From an archaeon (GTDB lineage Archaea; Thermoplasmatota; Thermoplasmata; Methanomassiliicoccales; Methanomethylophilaceae), in contig JAKSHV010000057.1 in assembly GCA_024399225.1 (NCBI GenBank), forward strand, positions 1 to 6,818: a stretch of DNA of 6,818 nt, written 5' to 3'. Shown piece by piece: positions 1 through 6,209 of this stretch; the stretch's first letter is position 1, and each line of letters starts with the position of its first letter. The notes beneath the pieces were generated by a model. The model saw nothing but the letters and a program-made list of their open reading frames with translations. It did no database searches and was not told the DNA's origin. A program made the translations under genes and the position numbers.

Positions 1-4
1 GCAT

Positions 5-77
5 GGGCCTGTGAGGTAGCTTGGATATCCTAACAGTCTTCGGAACTGAATACCCGGGTTCGAATCCCGGCAGGCCC
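5..77 (+). tRNA. tRNA-Arg, anticodon UCG
   Basis: The whole cloverleaf can be folded by eye. The acceptor stem GGGCCTG (5-11) pairs perfectly with CAGGCCC (71-77). The T arm is CCGGG (54-58), loop TTCGAAT (59-65) and CCCGG (66-70), all paired. The D loop carries the conserved GG at 23-24, and G19/C53 can form the Levitt pair. The anticodon loop CTTCGGA (38-44) is closed by CAGT/ACTG, which places TCG at 40-42 and a purine after it, so it reads the arginine codon CGA. Two weak spots are an A-A mismatch at the top of the anticodon stem (33/49) and a T-T mismatch at the inner D stem (17/28). No 3' CCA is encoded and no intron is seen. A short T-run at 84-87 may end the transcript. The promoter lies outside the window. 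Confidence 0.85.
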
Positions 78-94
78 TCTGTGTTTTATGTCAG

Positions 95-120
95 AAAAGG
101 GACCCTGGGTCTCCCCAGGG
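95..120 (-). terminator. Hairpin plus short U-tract after apt
   Basis: Read on the - strand, 10 nt after the apt stop codon there is a perfect 7-bp stem, CCCTGGG / CCCAGGG (120-114 and 109-103), closed by the GNRA-type tetraloop GAGA. Four nucleotides further on is TTTT (98-95). The GNRA loop appears only in the - strand transcript, so the hairpin belongs to the apt message and not to the tRNA on the other strand. It probably marks the 3' end of the phosphatase-apt transcript. The U-tract is short, so it may serve as a processing or stability element as much as a terminator. Confidence 0.65.
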
Positions 121-130
121 AAATGAATGT

Positions 131-658
131 TTATGCTCCGGGGTAGGTGAGCAGGGAGAAAACGTCGTAGCCTTTGAGGGCGTTGTTCCTGGAGTCGAAC
201 CCTGCGAGCTCGAGGACGAAACCGATCTTGACGACCTTTCCGTCGAGCTTCTCGACCATGTTGATAATGGCCTTGGTGGTTCCTCCGGTTGCCACGAGAT
301 CGTCGATGATGACGACCTTTGCGCCTGCGGGGACGGAATCCTTGTGCATCTCGAGGGTGGCCTCGCCGTATTCGAGCGCATAGGATTCGGAGATACACTC
401 CCTGGGGAGCTTTCCCTTCTTCCTTGCGAGGACGAATCCTTTTCCGAGTGCGTATGCGACGGGTGCTCCGAAGATGAATCCTCTGGATTCGCTTCCGACG
501 ATGTAGTCGAAATCCACGTCTTTCAGTTTCTCGACGAGCATGTCGACGGCCATTTTGAAGCCGACAGGACTCTGGATGATGGTGGTGATATCCCTGAACA
601 TGATCCCGGGTTTGGGGAAGTCGGGGATGGTGGTGACGAAATCCTCAAGGTTTGCCAT
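131..658 (-). CDS. apt: Adenine phosphoribosyltransferase
   Basis: Apt salvages adenine in the cytoplasm: adenine plus PRPP gives AMP and pyrophosphate. The 175-residue product has normal family length and matches Apt along its whole length. Visible marks are the N-terminal IPDFPKPGIMFRDIT segment (residues 11-25), the GSESRGFIFGAP stretch (55-66), the flexible-loop region RKKGKLPRE (79-87) followed by SESYALEYG (90-98), and the PRPP-binding loop VVIIDDLVATGGTT (115-128) with its two acidic residues D119 and D120. It starts 18 nt after the stop of the phosphatase gene, so the two are probably co-transcribed. Its own Shine-Dalgarno is poor (at best GGTA just before the ATG), which suggests dependence on upstream translation. 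It ends with a TAA codon just before a hairpin. Hypoxanthine/guanine transferases of the same fold are unlikely given the Apt-specific N-terminus. Confidence 0.95.
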   Translation of the reverse strand: MANLEDFVTTIPDFPKPGIMFRDITTIIQSPVGFKMAVDMLVEKLKDVDFDYIVGSESRGFIFGAPVAYALGKGFVLARKKGKLPRECISESYALEYGEATLEMHKDSVPAGAKVVIIDDLVATGGTTKAIINMVEKLDGKVVKIGFVLELAGFDSRNNALKGYDVFSLLTYPGA

Positions 659-676
659 AGGTACCGTATGGGAACA

Positions 677-1501
677 TCACTTAAAGGTGATTTCTGCTTC
701 AGGATGCTTTTCCACCATTTCCCTTATGATCCCGAGTATCTGATCGAGACTGGTCCTCGAGTTGGCGGCGACGGTCATACAGGGGCCGTAGTAGGAGAGC
801 TCACCGTACTGAGATGCGGTGAATCCTCCCGCCTCGTGGAGGATGCAGGCCGCCGCGGTATAGTCCCAGGGGGCGAGATTGATCTCGAAGTAGATGTCGC
901 ATGCCCCTTTGGCGAGAAGGCACAGCTCGTATGCGGCGGTGCCGATTCTGCGGATGTCCTCGCAGGTCTCATAGAGCCTGTTGGTGACGTCGAAGCATAA
1001 TGGTGCACGTTTCTTGTTGTAGCAGGACCAGGCGGTGCAGAGCAGGGAATGCTCTATGGTGTTGTCCGATACATGTATGGGCTTTCCGTTGAGGTATGCA
1101 CCTTTCCCCTTCTCCGCGTAGAAGGTCTCCCAGAGGTAGGGCTGGTTGACCACTCCGAGAATGGGTTCGCCGTTCTGAACGAGTCCGATGGCGACGACGC
1201 TCATGGGGATGCCGTGGGCGTAGTTGGCAGTACCGTCGATGGGGTCGACGACCCATACAAGGTCCTCGGGAGAGTATTTCTCATCGCCTGCGGAGGGGAT
1301 ATCCTCTTCCTCGCCCATGAACTTGGAACCGGGGAGGACCTCGAGAAGTTCCTTCCTCAGGAGTTTCTGGATCTTCAGGTCGGTGGAGGTGACGTAGTTC
1401 TCCTTGGTGTCCTTCAGACCGATGTCCACGTCCTTCTCGGTGAGCATGAGCTTTCCTGCGTTCTGTGCGATGGCGATGACCTTCTCGAGGAGTCCTTCCA
1501 T
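677..1501 (-). CDS. Inositol monophosphatase family phosphatase (IMPase / FBPase type)
   Basis: This is a 274-residue, Mg-dependent sugar-phosphate phosphatase of the SuhB/IMPase superfamily. All metal-site motifs are intact: E64-E65 in GEEED, the DPIDGT motif (D86, D89, T91) in WVVDPIDGTANYAHG, and the second signature WDYTAAACILHEAGG with D213. The segment IRRIGTAAYELCLLAKGACDIYFE (183-206) is also typical. Archaeal members often act on both inositol-1-phosphate and fructose-1,6-bisphosphate, so the real substrate cannot be fixed from sequence. The ATG is supported by AAGGA at 1513-1509, seven nt upstream. The gene lies 51 nt after the SPFH gene, beyond a hairpin, and 18 nt before apt. No clear TATA box of its own was found, so it may be read through from the SPFH operon or from a promoter inside that gene. 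Confidence 0.93.
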   Translation of the reverse strand: MEGLLEKVIAIAQNAGKLMLTEKDVDIGLKDTKENYVTSTDLKIQKLLRKELLEVLPGSKFMGEEEDIPSAGDEKYSPEDLVWVVDPIDGTANYAHGIPMSVVAIGLVQNGEPILGVVNQPYLWETFYAEKGKGAYLNGKPIHVSDNTIEHSLLCTAWSCYNKKRAPLCFDVTNRLYETCEDIRRIGTAAYELCLLAKGACDIYFEINLAPWDYTAAACILHEAGGFTASQYGELSYYGPCMTVAANSRTSLDQILGIIREMVEKHPEAEITFK

Positions 1502-1515
1502 GATATCTTCCTTGT

Positions 1516-1543
1516 AAAATCGGACCGGGGATCGCTCCCCGGT
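1516..1543 (-). terminator. Hairpin plus short U-tract after the SPFH gene
   Basis: Nine nucleotides after the SPFH stop codon the - strand forms a perfect 8-bp stem, ACCGGGGA / TCCCCGGT (1543-1536 and 1531-1524), with a GCGA (GNRA) tetraloop. TTTT follows four nt later (1519-1516). The layout is the same as the hairpin after apt. It probably ends or attenuates the five-gene SPFH transcript before the phosphatase-apt pair, or is a 3' stabilising element. The U-tract is short, so read-through is possible. Confidence 0.6.
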
Positions 1544-1552
1544 AATGGAGTT

Positions 1553-2677
1553 TCAGAGTTCTTCCGAACAGTAGGGGCAGAACTTGGGGGTCTTCTTCAG
1601 CATGCTGAGGTCCTCTCCGCAGTAGGGGCATTTCTGGAACGCCCTGTTTCCGCCGGGAACGCCCTGTCCTGCGGGAGGTACGGGCTGTGCCTGCTGTACA
1701 GGAGGCTGCATCTGGCTCTGCATCTGGGGAGAGGGCTTTCCGCATTCCTTGCAGAACTTGTAGGGGTAGTCGTTGAGTCCGCCGCAGAAGGGGCACATGA
1801 CCTTGGGGGCCTGCTGCTGTGCCTGCTGGGCCTGAACACCCTGTACGGGCTGCTGGTTGAGCTGCTGGTACATCTGGGGGAACAGCATCATTCCCGCACC
1901 CATGGCGGCTCCGCCCTGGGAGTCTCCGATGGCGTCGGCCATACGGTCCATGACCTCGTACCTCTTGAAGGCCTCACCGTTGGCGGAGGAGAACTGGAGG
2001 TACTCGAAGATCTTGGTCTTCTCCTCCTCGGTGGTGGCGACCTCGTTGATCTTCAGGCTGAGGAGCTCGATTCCCCTCTGCTGGAAGTAGGGATCGATGA
2101 GGATCTTGGTGGAGGTGGATGCCATCTCGAGATTCTGCATGACGTCCATGTAGTATCTCTGGGCGAGCTGCTGGGTGATCTGCTCGTTGATGAAGGATTT
2201 CATCAGGGCGTTGACATTACTGGTGGAATAGGTCTTCATTCCTCCGAGGATCTGGGTGTAGAACACGGGGACATCGGAGATCCTGAACTGGAACTCTCCG
2301 TTGGACATGAGGGTCACGGGGACCTCGTATCCTGGGGCGGCCTTGATCATTCCGCGGATTCCCCATTTTCCGTTGAACATCTTCAGAGAGATGAAGATGA
2401 CGTGGACCTTGAAGGGGGTCTCCTTGTATCCCAGGGCCTTCTGGTAGAGCTTGGTGAGCCAGGGGATGTTGTTGGATGTGATCATGTGCCTTCCGGGCTC
2501 GAGGGTTCCCTGGAGCTGTCCGTCCCTGATGAAGAGGGCTACGGCGTGTTCGGGGACGGTGACGGAGGAAAGGGTCCTGAGTTCGTCCTCTCCGGAGTAG
2601 TAAATGATGTCGTCGGGCCCCTGGTTCTGCCAGTAGACCACGTTGGTCTTTTCTTCTTTCTTGTTTCCGAATACCAT
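1553..2677 (-). CDS. SPFH-domain protein (YdjI / COG4260 type) with two C-terminal zinc-ribbon modules
   Basis: This 374-residue protein has three parts. Residues about 18-250 are an SPFH (band 7) domain of the kind once named 'virion core protein-like': DDIIYY, then VPEHAVALFIRDGQ (41-54), LEPGRHMITSNNIPWL (59-74) and FISLKMFNGKWG (95-106), and later the helix-rich KINEVATTEEEKTKIFEYLQ (209-228). Residues about 270-290 are a Gln-rich linker. The tail carries CPFCG/CKECG (C295, C298, C309, C312), a second Q/P-rich linker, and CPYCG/CPYCS (C350, C353, C367, C370), both complete four-cysteine zinc ribbons. No transmembrane segment is visible, so membrane contact should come from the SPFH face or from partners. 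GAGGAGG at 2691-2685 gives a strong ribosome site with 7-nt spacing. It is the last gene of the operon. Bacterial relatives recruit PspA to stressed membranes; the role here is inference. Confidence 0.88.
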   Translation of the reverse strand: MVFGNKKEEKTNVVYWQNQGPDDIIYYSGEDELRTLSSVTVPEHAVALFIRDGQLQGTLEPGRHMITSNNIPWLTKLYQKALGYKETPFKVHVIFISLKMFNGKWGIRGMIKAAPGYEVPVTLMSNGEFQFRISDVPVFYTQILGGMKTYSTSNVNALMKSFINEQITQQLAQRYYMDVMQNLEMASTSTKILIDPYFQQRGIELLSLKINEVATTEEEKTKIFEYLQFSSANGEAFKRYEVMDRMADAIGDSQGGAAMGAGMMLFPQMYQQLNQQPVQGVQAQQAQQQAPKVMCPFCGGLNDYPYKFCKECGKPSPQMQSQMQPPVQQAQPVPPAGQGVPGGNRAFQKCPYCGEDLSMLKKTPKFCPYCSEEL

Positions 2678-2679
2678 GT

Positions 2680-3219
2680 TCAGGCCTCCTCTGCGAGGTT
2701 CTTCATGATGTTGTCCCTCTCGCGATAGGTGTCGATGAGGGAATCGATGGTCTGCTCGATGGTCCTCATGTCTCCTTTGATGGGGACTCCGTTGTCCATG
2801 TCCCTCATCATGTTCTCGGTCTGGTCTTTGAGCATCTTGACGTCATCGATGAGTTTCGCATCCCATTCGATGACCCTGTCGAGCTCGGTCTCGAGGATCT
2901 TGACGGAGTCGTGGAAACCGGAGTAGCCTCCGACGGATTTCTTCACGTCGGAACAGTAACGGTCCACCTTGCTCCTGATCCTCTCCATGTCCCTCATAGC
3001 ATCGAGGTCGCCGACGGTGGCCCTGGCACAGTTGGCGAGATCGGTCTTGGAGGCGGTGAGGACCTTGGCGACGACGTCCCTGATTGCACGGTCCTCGTCC
3101 CTGCGGAGGTTCTTCTGTTTGTATCCCCTGTAGAAGGGGACGTACATGCAGATCCTCTCGACAAGTGTCCTGTTCTTGGCGATGGAGGATTCTGCGCTGG
3201 TTTCAAGCGTGTTTGCCAT
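2680..3219 (-). CDS. Small coiled-coil protein of the SPFH operon, function unknown
   Basis: I do not recognise a named family. The 179-residue product is almost entirely helical and highly charged, with heptad-like stretches at about 68-95 and 104-140 and a final helix at 150-177; there is no signal peptide, transmembrane segment or zinc motif. The most distinctive block is PFYRGYKQKNLRRDEDRAIRDVV (28-50), a Gly/Tyr turn followed by a basic-acidic helix. It ends 2 nt before the SPFH start, and its last codons (GAG GAG GCC) supply that gene's Shine-Dalgarno, so the two are very likely translationally coupled. Its own ATG has GAGGT six nt upstream, overlapping the previous stop. PspA occupies the partner position in Bacillus, but this protein is shorter and lacks the PspA N-terminal helix, so any equivalence is only a hypothesis. 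Confidence 0.82.
   Translation of the reverse strand: MANTLETSAESSIAKNRTLVERICMYVPFYRGYKQKNLRRDEDRAIRDVVAKVLTASKTDLANCARATVGDLDAMRDMERIRSKVDRYCSDVKKSVGGYSGFHDSVKILETELDRVIEWDAKLIDDVKMLKDQTENMMRDMDNGVPIKGDMRTIEQTIDSLIDTYRERDNIMKNLAEEA
2685..2691 (-). promoter_or_regulatory. Ribosome binding site of the SPFH gene, inside the upstream gene
   Basis: GAGGAGG on the - strand lies 7 nt before the SPFH ATG and is formed by the Glu-Glu-Ala codons that end the coiled-coil gene. It is the strongest Shine-Dalgarno in the operon and implies that ribosomes finishing the upstream gene open or reload this site. Confidence 0.75.
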
Positions 3220-3228
3220 TTTGATACC

Positions 3229-3609
3229 TCAGTATTTCGATGTCTTGTTTCCAAGGAAGGTGGCGCAAAGGCCGATTACCGCGATTGCGATGATGAGTGC
3301 CGCGATGCAGATGTAGGTCTCGACCTCGTATCCGAGCATCAGGAGGAATGCACCGACGACGGCTATGACGAGTCCGGCGATGAGACGGAAGTTCATCTCG
3401 GAGGGTCCGAACTTGTCGGGGGTCTTGCTGAAAGTGAACGACATGACGGCGACCACTGCACCGATCATGAGGAGGAACACGCCTGCTCCGATGAGCACGC
3501 TGAGTTCGTAATATCCCACAAGGAGTACCGCGACCGCGATTGCGATCAGTGCGGTGCAGGCAAGTACTGCCTGGCGGGTCCTGTATGAATTACCTGTGTT
3601 TTCTACCAT
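3229..3609 (-). CDS. Four-helix integral membrane protein, function unknown
   Basis: A 126-residue hydrophobic protein with four predicted membrane spans at about residues 13-33, 38-60, 74-93 and 98-119. Short polar ends and a 14-residue loop (SKTPDKFGPSEMNF) lie between helices 2 and 3. The loop is lysine-containing and the N-terminus carries two arginines, so both ends and the central loop are probably cytoplasmic. I do not recognise a family. The start is chosen as the ATG at 3609 because GGTGA followed by five A's precedes it at ideal spacing. A GTG nine nt upstream would add three residues but is itself part of that Shine-Dalgarno. As the only membrane gene in the cluster it is the obvious anchor for the soluble zinc-ribbon, coiled-coil and SPFH partners (inference). 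Confidence 0.85.
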   Translation of the reverse strand: MVENTGNSYRTRQAVLACTALIAIAVAVLLVGYYELSVLIGAGVFLLMIGAVVAVMSFTFSKTPDKFGPSEMNFRLIAGLVIAVVGAFLLMLGYEVETYICIAALIIAIAVIGLCATFLGNKTSKY

Positions 3610-3614
3610 TTTTT

Positions 3615-3621
3615 TCACCTC
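3615..3621 (-). promoter_or_regulatory. Ribosome binding site that fixes the membrane protein start
   Basis: The - strand reads TGAGGTGA, five A's, ATG. The first TGA is the stop of the 513-residue gene, and GAGGTGA matches the anti-Shine-Dalgarno of archaeal 16S rRNA. It sits 5 nt before the ATG at 3609. The GTG within it is therefore unlikely to be the start codon. Confidence 0.78.
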
Positions 3622-5161
3622 AGAGGATGATAAGGCGGCCGAGGTCCGTTGACTTCAGCCTGTTTGGAAGTATGGCGCCGAACTCGGACCTGGGTACGAG
3701 TCTGTCGCCTTCCCTGTCGAAGGGGATGTAGATGAGTTTCACAACCTCGGGGTTGCTCAGTTTGAGTTTGTTCTCGACCCTGGTGACCGCCTGGACATAG
3801 TTCTCGGCGATCCTCTCGGCCTCTTTCCTCGTGCTGAGGGGGATGATGATGTCCCTTCCTGCCGGGCCGTTCTCGGCCGCCGAGGAGATGAGTGCTCCAA
3901 GTCCCTGCGAGTCGCTGATGCTGGTTTCGTTGCCGGTGAGTCCTGCGAAGAGTCCGTTGGAACCCTTCACGCTGAACACATCGGTCACTGCGTTACGAGG
4001 GTTGTTGAGACAGTTTCCGTCGATGACGAAATCAGCCGGGATGAGGAGGGGTTCGCTGACCTCCACCGCATGCTTCTTCCAGAGGGATCCGGTCTGGAAA
4101 CTGTATTTGAGATTGATGTGCCAGAAGGGCACGAGTATGCTGCCGCTGCCGGATGTAGTGCATATTGTGCCTGCACCTGCCTTGGCGTTAACACAGGCCG
4201 CCATGGCAGTGAATACCTCTGCAAGCCTGTCGTGGCTGTTGAGCATGAATGCCCAGTTGCCTGTGGCGGGGTAGGAGAAGGTGAAGATCTTCCTGACGGC
4301 GTCGAACACCTCTTTGGAACCGCCCATGCTGTTGACGTAGTTGGCGAGTTCGATCAGGACCTCGGCCTGTTTTATCTCCTGGTTCACGGCCTGTCCCATG
4401 ACAGCGACCTTGATGTTGCCGAGGATCTTGGAAGAGGATTCCTGCAGTTTCGTTTTTCCCGCCTGGAAGTTGCCGTATGCCGAGATGGTGTCTCCGTTCA
4501 GGAGTTTCTCACATCCTGCACAGAGTATGGCGAGACCTTCGAAACGGATCTGTGCCGGAGCATAGTCGGGCATCTTGGAGAAGTCGTTGGCGGCCACGGT
4601 GAAGTTGTTGGCCATGAGGACGTACCTTCCGGGCTTGTCCTCCTTGATGAGTTCGCAATTGTTGATCAACATCGCATATGCGTCAGTGACCTTGGAGGCC
4701 TCCGTCATGATCCTAGATGATTCATCCGATACCGCAAGGGGTGCGATCTCGTTCATCTTGGCACCGAACTCGAATGCCTGCGTGGATGTGTGGGCGGACC
4801 TGATGTCCTTGTTCACCGAGAAGGGCATGACCATCATGGTCTGAGACAGGAGACCGTTGATGCCGAACTTGTAGCTGGCGAACTCGACATCGATCCTGGG
4901 TTTGAAACTGGTCATGAAGATGTTGTGCCTGGCAATGCTGTCGACATTCTGGCTCTGTTGAACGGACATGCCTCCGGGCATCGCCTGGTTGACCCAGGAG
5001 CGGACCTGGCCCATGAGCTGGTTGAGGTATGCCTGGGCATCTATCTTCTGCTGGGTGGTTCCGCAGCTTGAGCATGTCACATAAGGGCTGTCGCCTTTGA
5101 CGGATTCCTCGTCGAGGGGGGCTCCGCAGTATTTGCATCTGAGTGCCACCATGCTGTCCAT
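3620..5161 (-). CDS. Zinc-ribbon protein of the SPFH operon, 513 residues, function unknown
   Basis: The N-terminus is a zinc ribbon, CKYCG and CSSCG (C9, C12, C30, C33), followed by a Gln-rich stretch to about residue 75. The long remainder has no transmembrane segment. Residues 80-300 look mostly helical (for example the stretches around 150-195 and 240-290). From about 340 a more beta-like region begins with LVPFWHINLKYSFQTGSLWKK (343-363), reminiscent of the Pro-Phe-Trp strand in bacterial zinc-ribbon proteins encoded beside SPFH genes, such as YdjG; I cannot confirm that without a profile search. The C-terminus is IYIPFDREGDRLVP plus a short basic tail. The ATG at 5161 is 4 nt after an AGGTGA site that contains the upstream stop; the ATG of Met4 is a possible alternative. 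A soluble scaffold or membrane recruiter is a reasonable inference from context. Confidence 0.87.
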   Translation of the reverse strand: MDSMVALRCKYCGAPLDEESVKGDSPYVTCSSCGTTQQKIDAQAYLNQLMGQVRSWVNQAMPGGMSVQQSQNVDSIARHNIFMTSFKPRIDVEFASYKFGINGLLSQTMMVMPFSVNKDIRSAHTSTQAFEFGAKMNEIAPLAVSDESSRIMTEASKVTDAYAMLINNCELIKEDKPGRYVLMANNFTVAANDFSKMPDYAPAQIRFEGLAILCAGCEKLLNGDTISAYGNFQAGKTKLQESSSKILGNIKVAVMGQAVNQEIKQAEVLIELANYVNSMGGSKEVFDAVRKIFTFSYPATGNWAFMLNSHDRLAEVFTAMAACVNAKAGAGTICTTSGSGSILVPFWHINLKYSFQTGSLWKKHAVEVSEPLLIPADFVIDGNCLNNPRNAVTDVFSVKGSNGLFAGLTGNETSISDSQGLGALISSAAENGPAGRDIIIPLSTRKEAERIAENYVQAVTRVENKLKLSNPEVVKLIYIPFDREGDRLVPRSEFGAILPNRLKSTDLGRLIIL

Positions 5162-5165
5162 GATC

Positions 5166-5171
5166 TCACCT
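5166..5171 (-). promoter_or_regulatory. Ribosome binding site overlapping the upstream stop codon
   Basis: AGGTGA on the - strand is made of the last sense codon and TGA stop of the 305-residue gene and lies 4 nt before the ATG of the 513-residue gene. Stop and start are close enough for termination-reinitiation coupling. Confidence 0.72.
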
Positions 5172-6083
5172 GCGCATGTTCACGGAGAACCTGAGCGAGT
5201 TGATCTCCGCCTGGAGTCTGAGCTCGGTGGCCCTCAGCTCCCTGATTGCTTCGTTGTAGTATTCCCTGGCGATGTCATCGGACCTGTTGGAGATCCCGGA
5301 GAAGCAGGGATTGCAGATGTAAATGCGCTGCGAATCCTCGGACACCGGTTTCACTATCTCATCCTTGGACATGTTGGAGAACACGGGGTCGATGTCCGCT
5401 TTGATAGACTGGAAATGAATGCCTTCTCCGCTGGCAGGCCTGCCGCAGATCCAGCATCTAGCGGACCTTGCGTAGTTCTGGGACAGCCTGTATTCCTCCT
5501 CGCCGGAGTCTCCGAGCTGTCTGCGGAAGTTGTATGCCATCTGCATGTATTCGGATGCCATCTTGGGATCGGTGAGGACATGTCCCTTTCCGAGTACGGC
5601 ATAACCCTGGGCCTGGAGGATCAATGCCTCCCTGTTTCCGGTGGCCATGGTGTTGCCCTTGAAGATCTCGTCGAGTTTGAGGTTCTTCTCTCCGATCCTG
5701 CCCATGTATTCTCCGGCGACGGCGATGAGCTGGTTTCCTTTCTCCATGTAGGCGGAATCGCTCATCATCGATGCCTGAATCTCCTTGATCGCGAGTTCGC
5801 ACTCGGCAATCATGTCCTGCACATCGATATCCGTGAGTCCGAATTTGATGGAACCGACGTTGAGAGTGGCAAGTCTGTCGGCAAGTTTCTGATATGCTCC
5901 GACGTTGGAGCGGTTGCTGCCTACATCGATGATGGCGGCGTAAGCGAGTGCTAGGCCGTCCTTGCCGTAGCCCTTCTCATTGGCATCGGTGAACTTCTTC
6001 CTGGCGGTGCTGTAGTCCTTCCTTCCGACGGCATCCAATGCCTCGTTGTAGAGTTGCTCTCCGCCTTTGAATAGGAGTGCCAT
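5166..6083 (-). CDS. Helical-repeat (TPR-like) protein with a split CxxC zinc knuckle, first gene of the SPFH operon
   Basis: A 305-residue soluble protein. Residues 8-55 read like a tetratricopeptide-type helix pair (LYNEALDAVGRKDYSTARKKFTDANEKG, then GLALAYAAI), with further helices at 60-75, 85-130 and 150-205. CWIC (C210, C213) and YICNPC (C257, C260) together form one probable zinc site split by a 43-residue insert; H223 may add to it. A charged C-terminal helix (266-296) follows and could form a coiled coil. I do not recognise a named family. The start is the ATG at 6083 with GAGG at 6094-6091; an AT-rich TATA-like element lies just upstream, so this is the first gene of the transcript. 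A repeat scaffold plus zinc knuckle suggests protein-protein assembly, not catalysis, in the SPFH complex. Confidence 0.87.
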   Translation of the reverse strand: MALLFKGGEQLYNEALDAVGRKDYSTARKKFTDANEKGYGKDGLALAYAAIIDVGSNRSNVGAYQKLADRLATLNVGSIKFGLTDIDVQDMIAECELAIKEIQASMMSDSAYMEKGNQLIAVAGEYMGRIGEKNLKLDEIFKGNTMATGNREALILQAQGYAVLGKGHVLTDPKMASEYMQMAYNFRRQLGDSGEEEYRLSQNYARSARCWICGRPASGEGIHFQSIKADIDPVFSNMSKDEIVKPVSEDSQRIYICNPCFSGISNRSDDIAREYYNEAIRELRATELRLQAEINSLRFSVNMRR

Positions 6084-6102
6084 ATGTGTCCCTCTTTGTT
6101 TG

Positions 6103-6115
6103 CATATAATATAAG
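6103..6115 (-). promoter_or_regulatory. TATA-like element upstream of the SPFH operon
   Basis: On the - strand CTTATATTATATG is centred about 26 nt before the ATG at 6083. That would give an almost leaderless message and clip the GAGG at 6094-6091. A second AT-rich block, CTTTTTAGTATTTG (6132-6119), could place the start near 6100 and keep that site in the 5' UTR. The 6103-6115 element is nearly symmetric (ATATAATATA on the + strand) and could also drive rightward transcription. Confidence 0.45.
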
Positions 6116-6209
6116 AACAAATACTAAAAAGTGGCCCTATGAGGATTTTTCCATGTATTTCGGCCGTCGTTTGTCACGTATCTAAAGTTGTATCGATTAT
6201 TTTCATATG

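Noticed and set aside
30..398. Open frame on the - strand overlapping the tRNA and the end of apt
   Set aside because: Arg-rich shadow of apt in another frame, crossing a hairpin and running into the tRNA gene.
344..1000. Open frame of 218 codons on the + strand
   Set aside because: Antisense to apt and the phosphatase; no domain-like pattern or ribosome site.
1049..2728. Long open frame of 559 codons on the + strand
   Set aside because: It lies opposite the phosphatase and SPFH genes, both of which carry clear family motifs. Its Leu/Gly/Val/His-rich translation is what GC-rich codon bias produces on the opposite strand.
3610..3618. GTG start adding three residues to the membrane protein
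   Set aside because: The GTG is part of the GAGGTGA ribosome site, which is ideally spaced for the ATG at 3609.
4511..4522. Second CxxC zinc site (LCAGCEK) in the 513-residue protein
   Set aside because: Only one CxxC pair is present in a helical context with no partner pair nearby.
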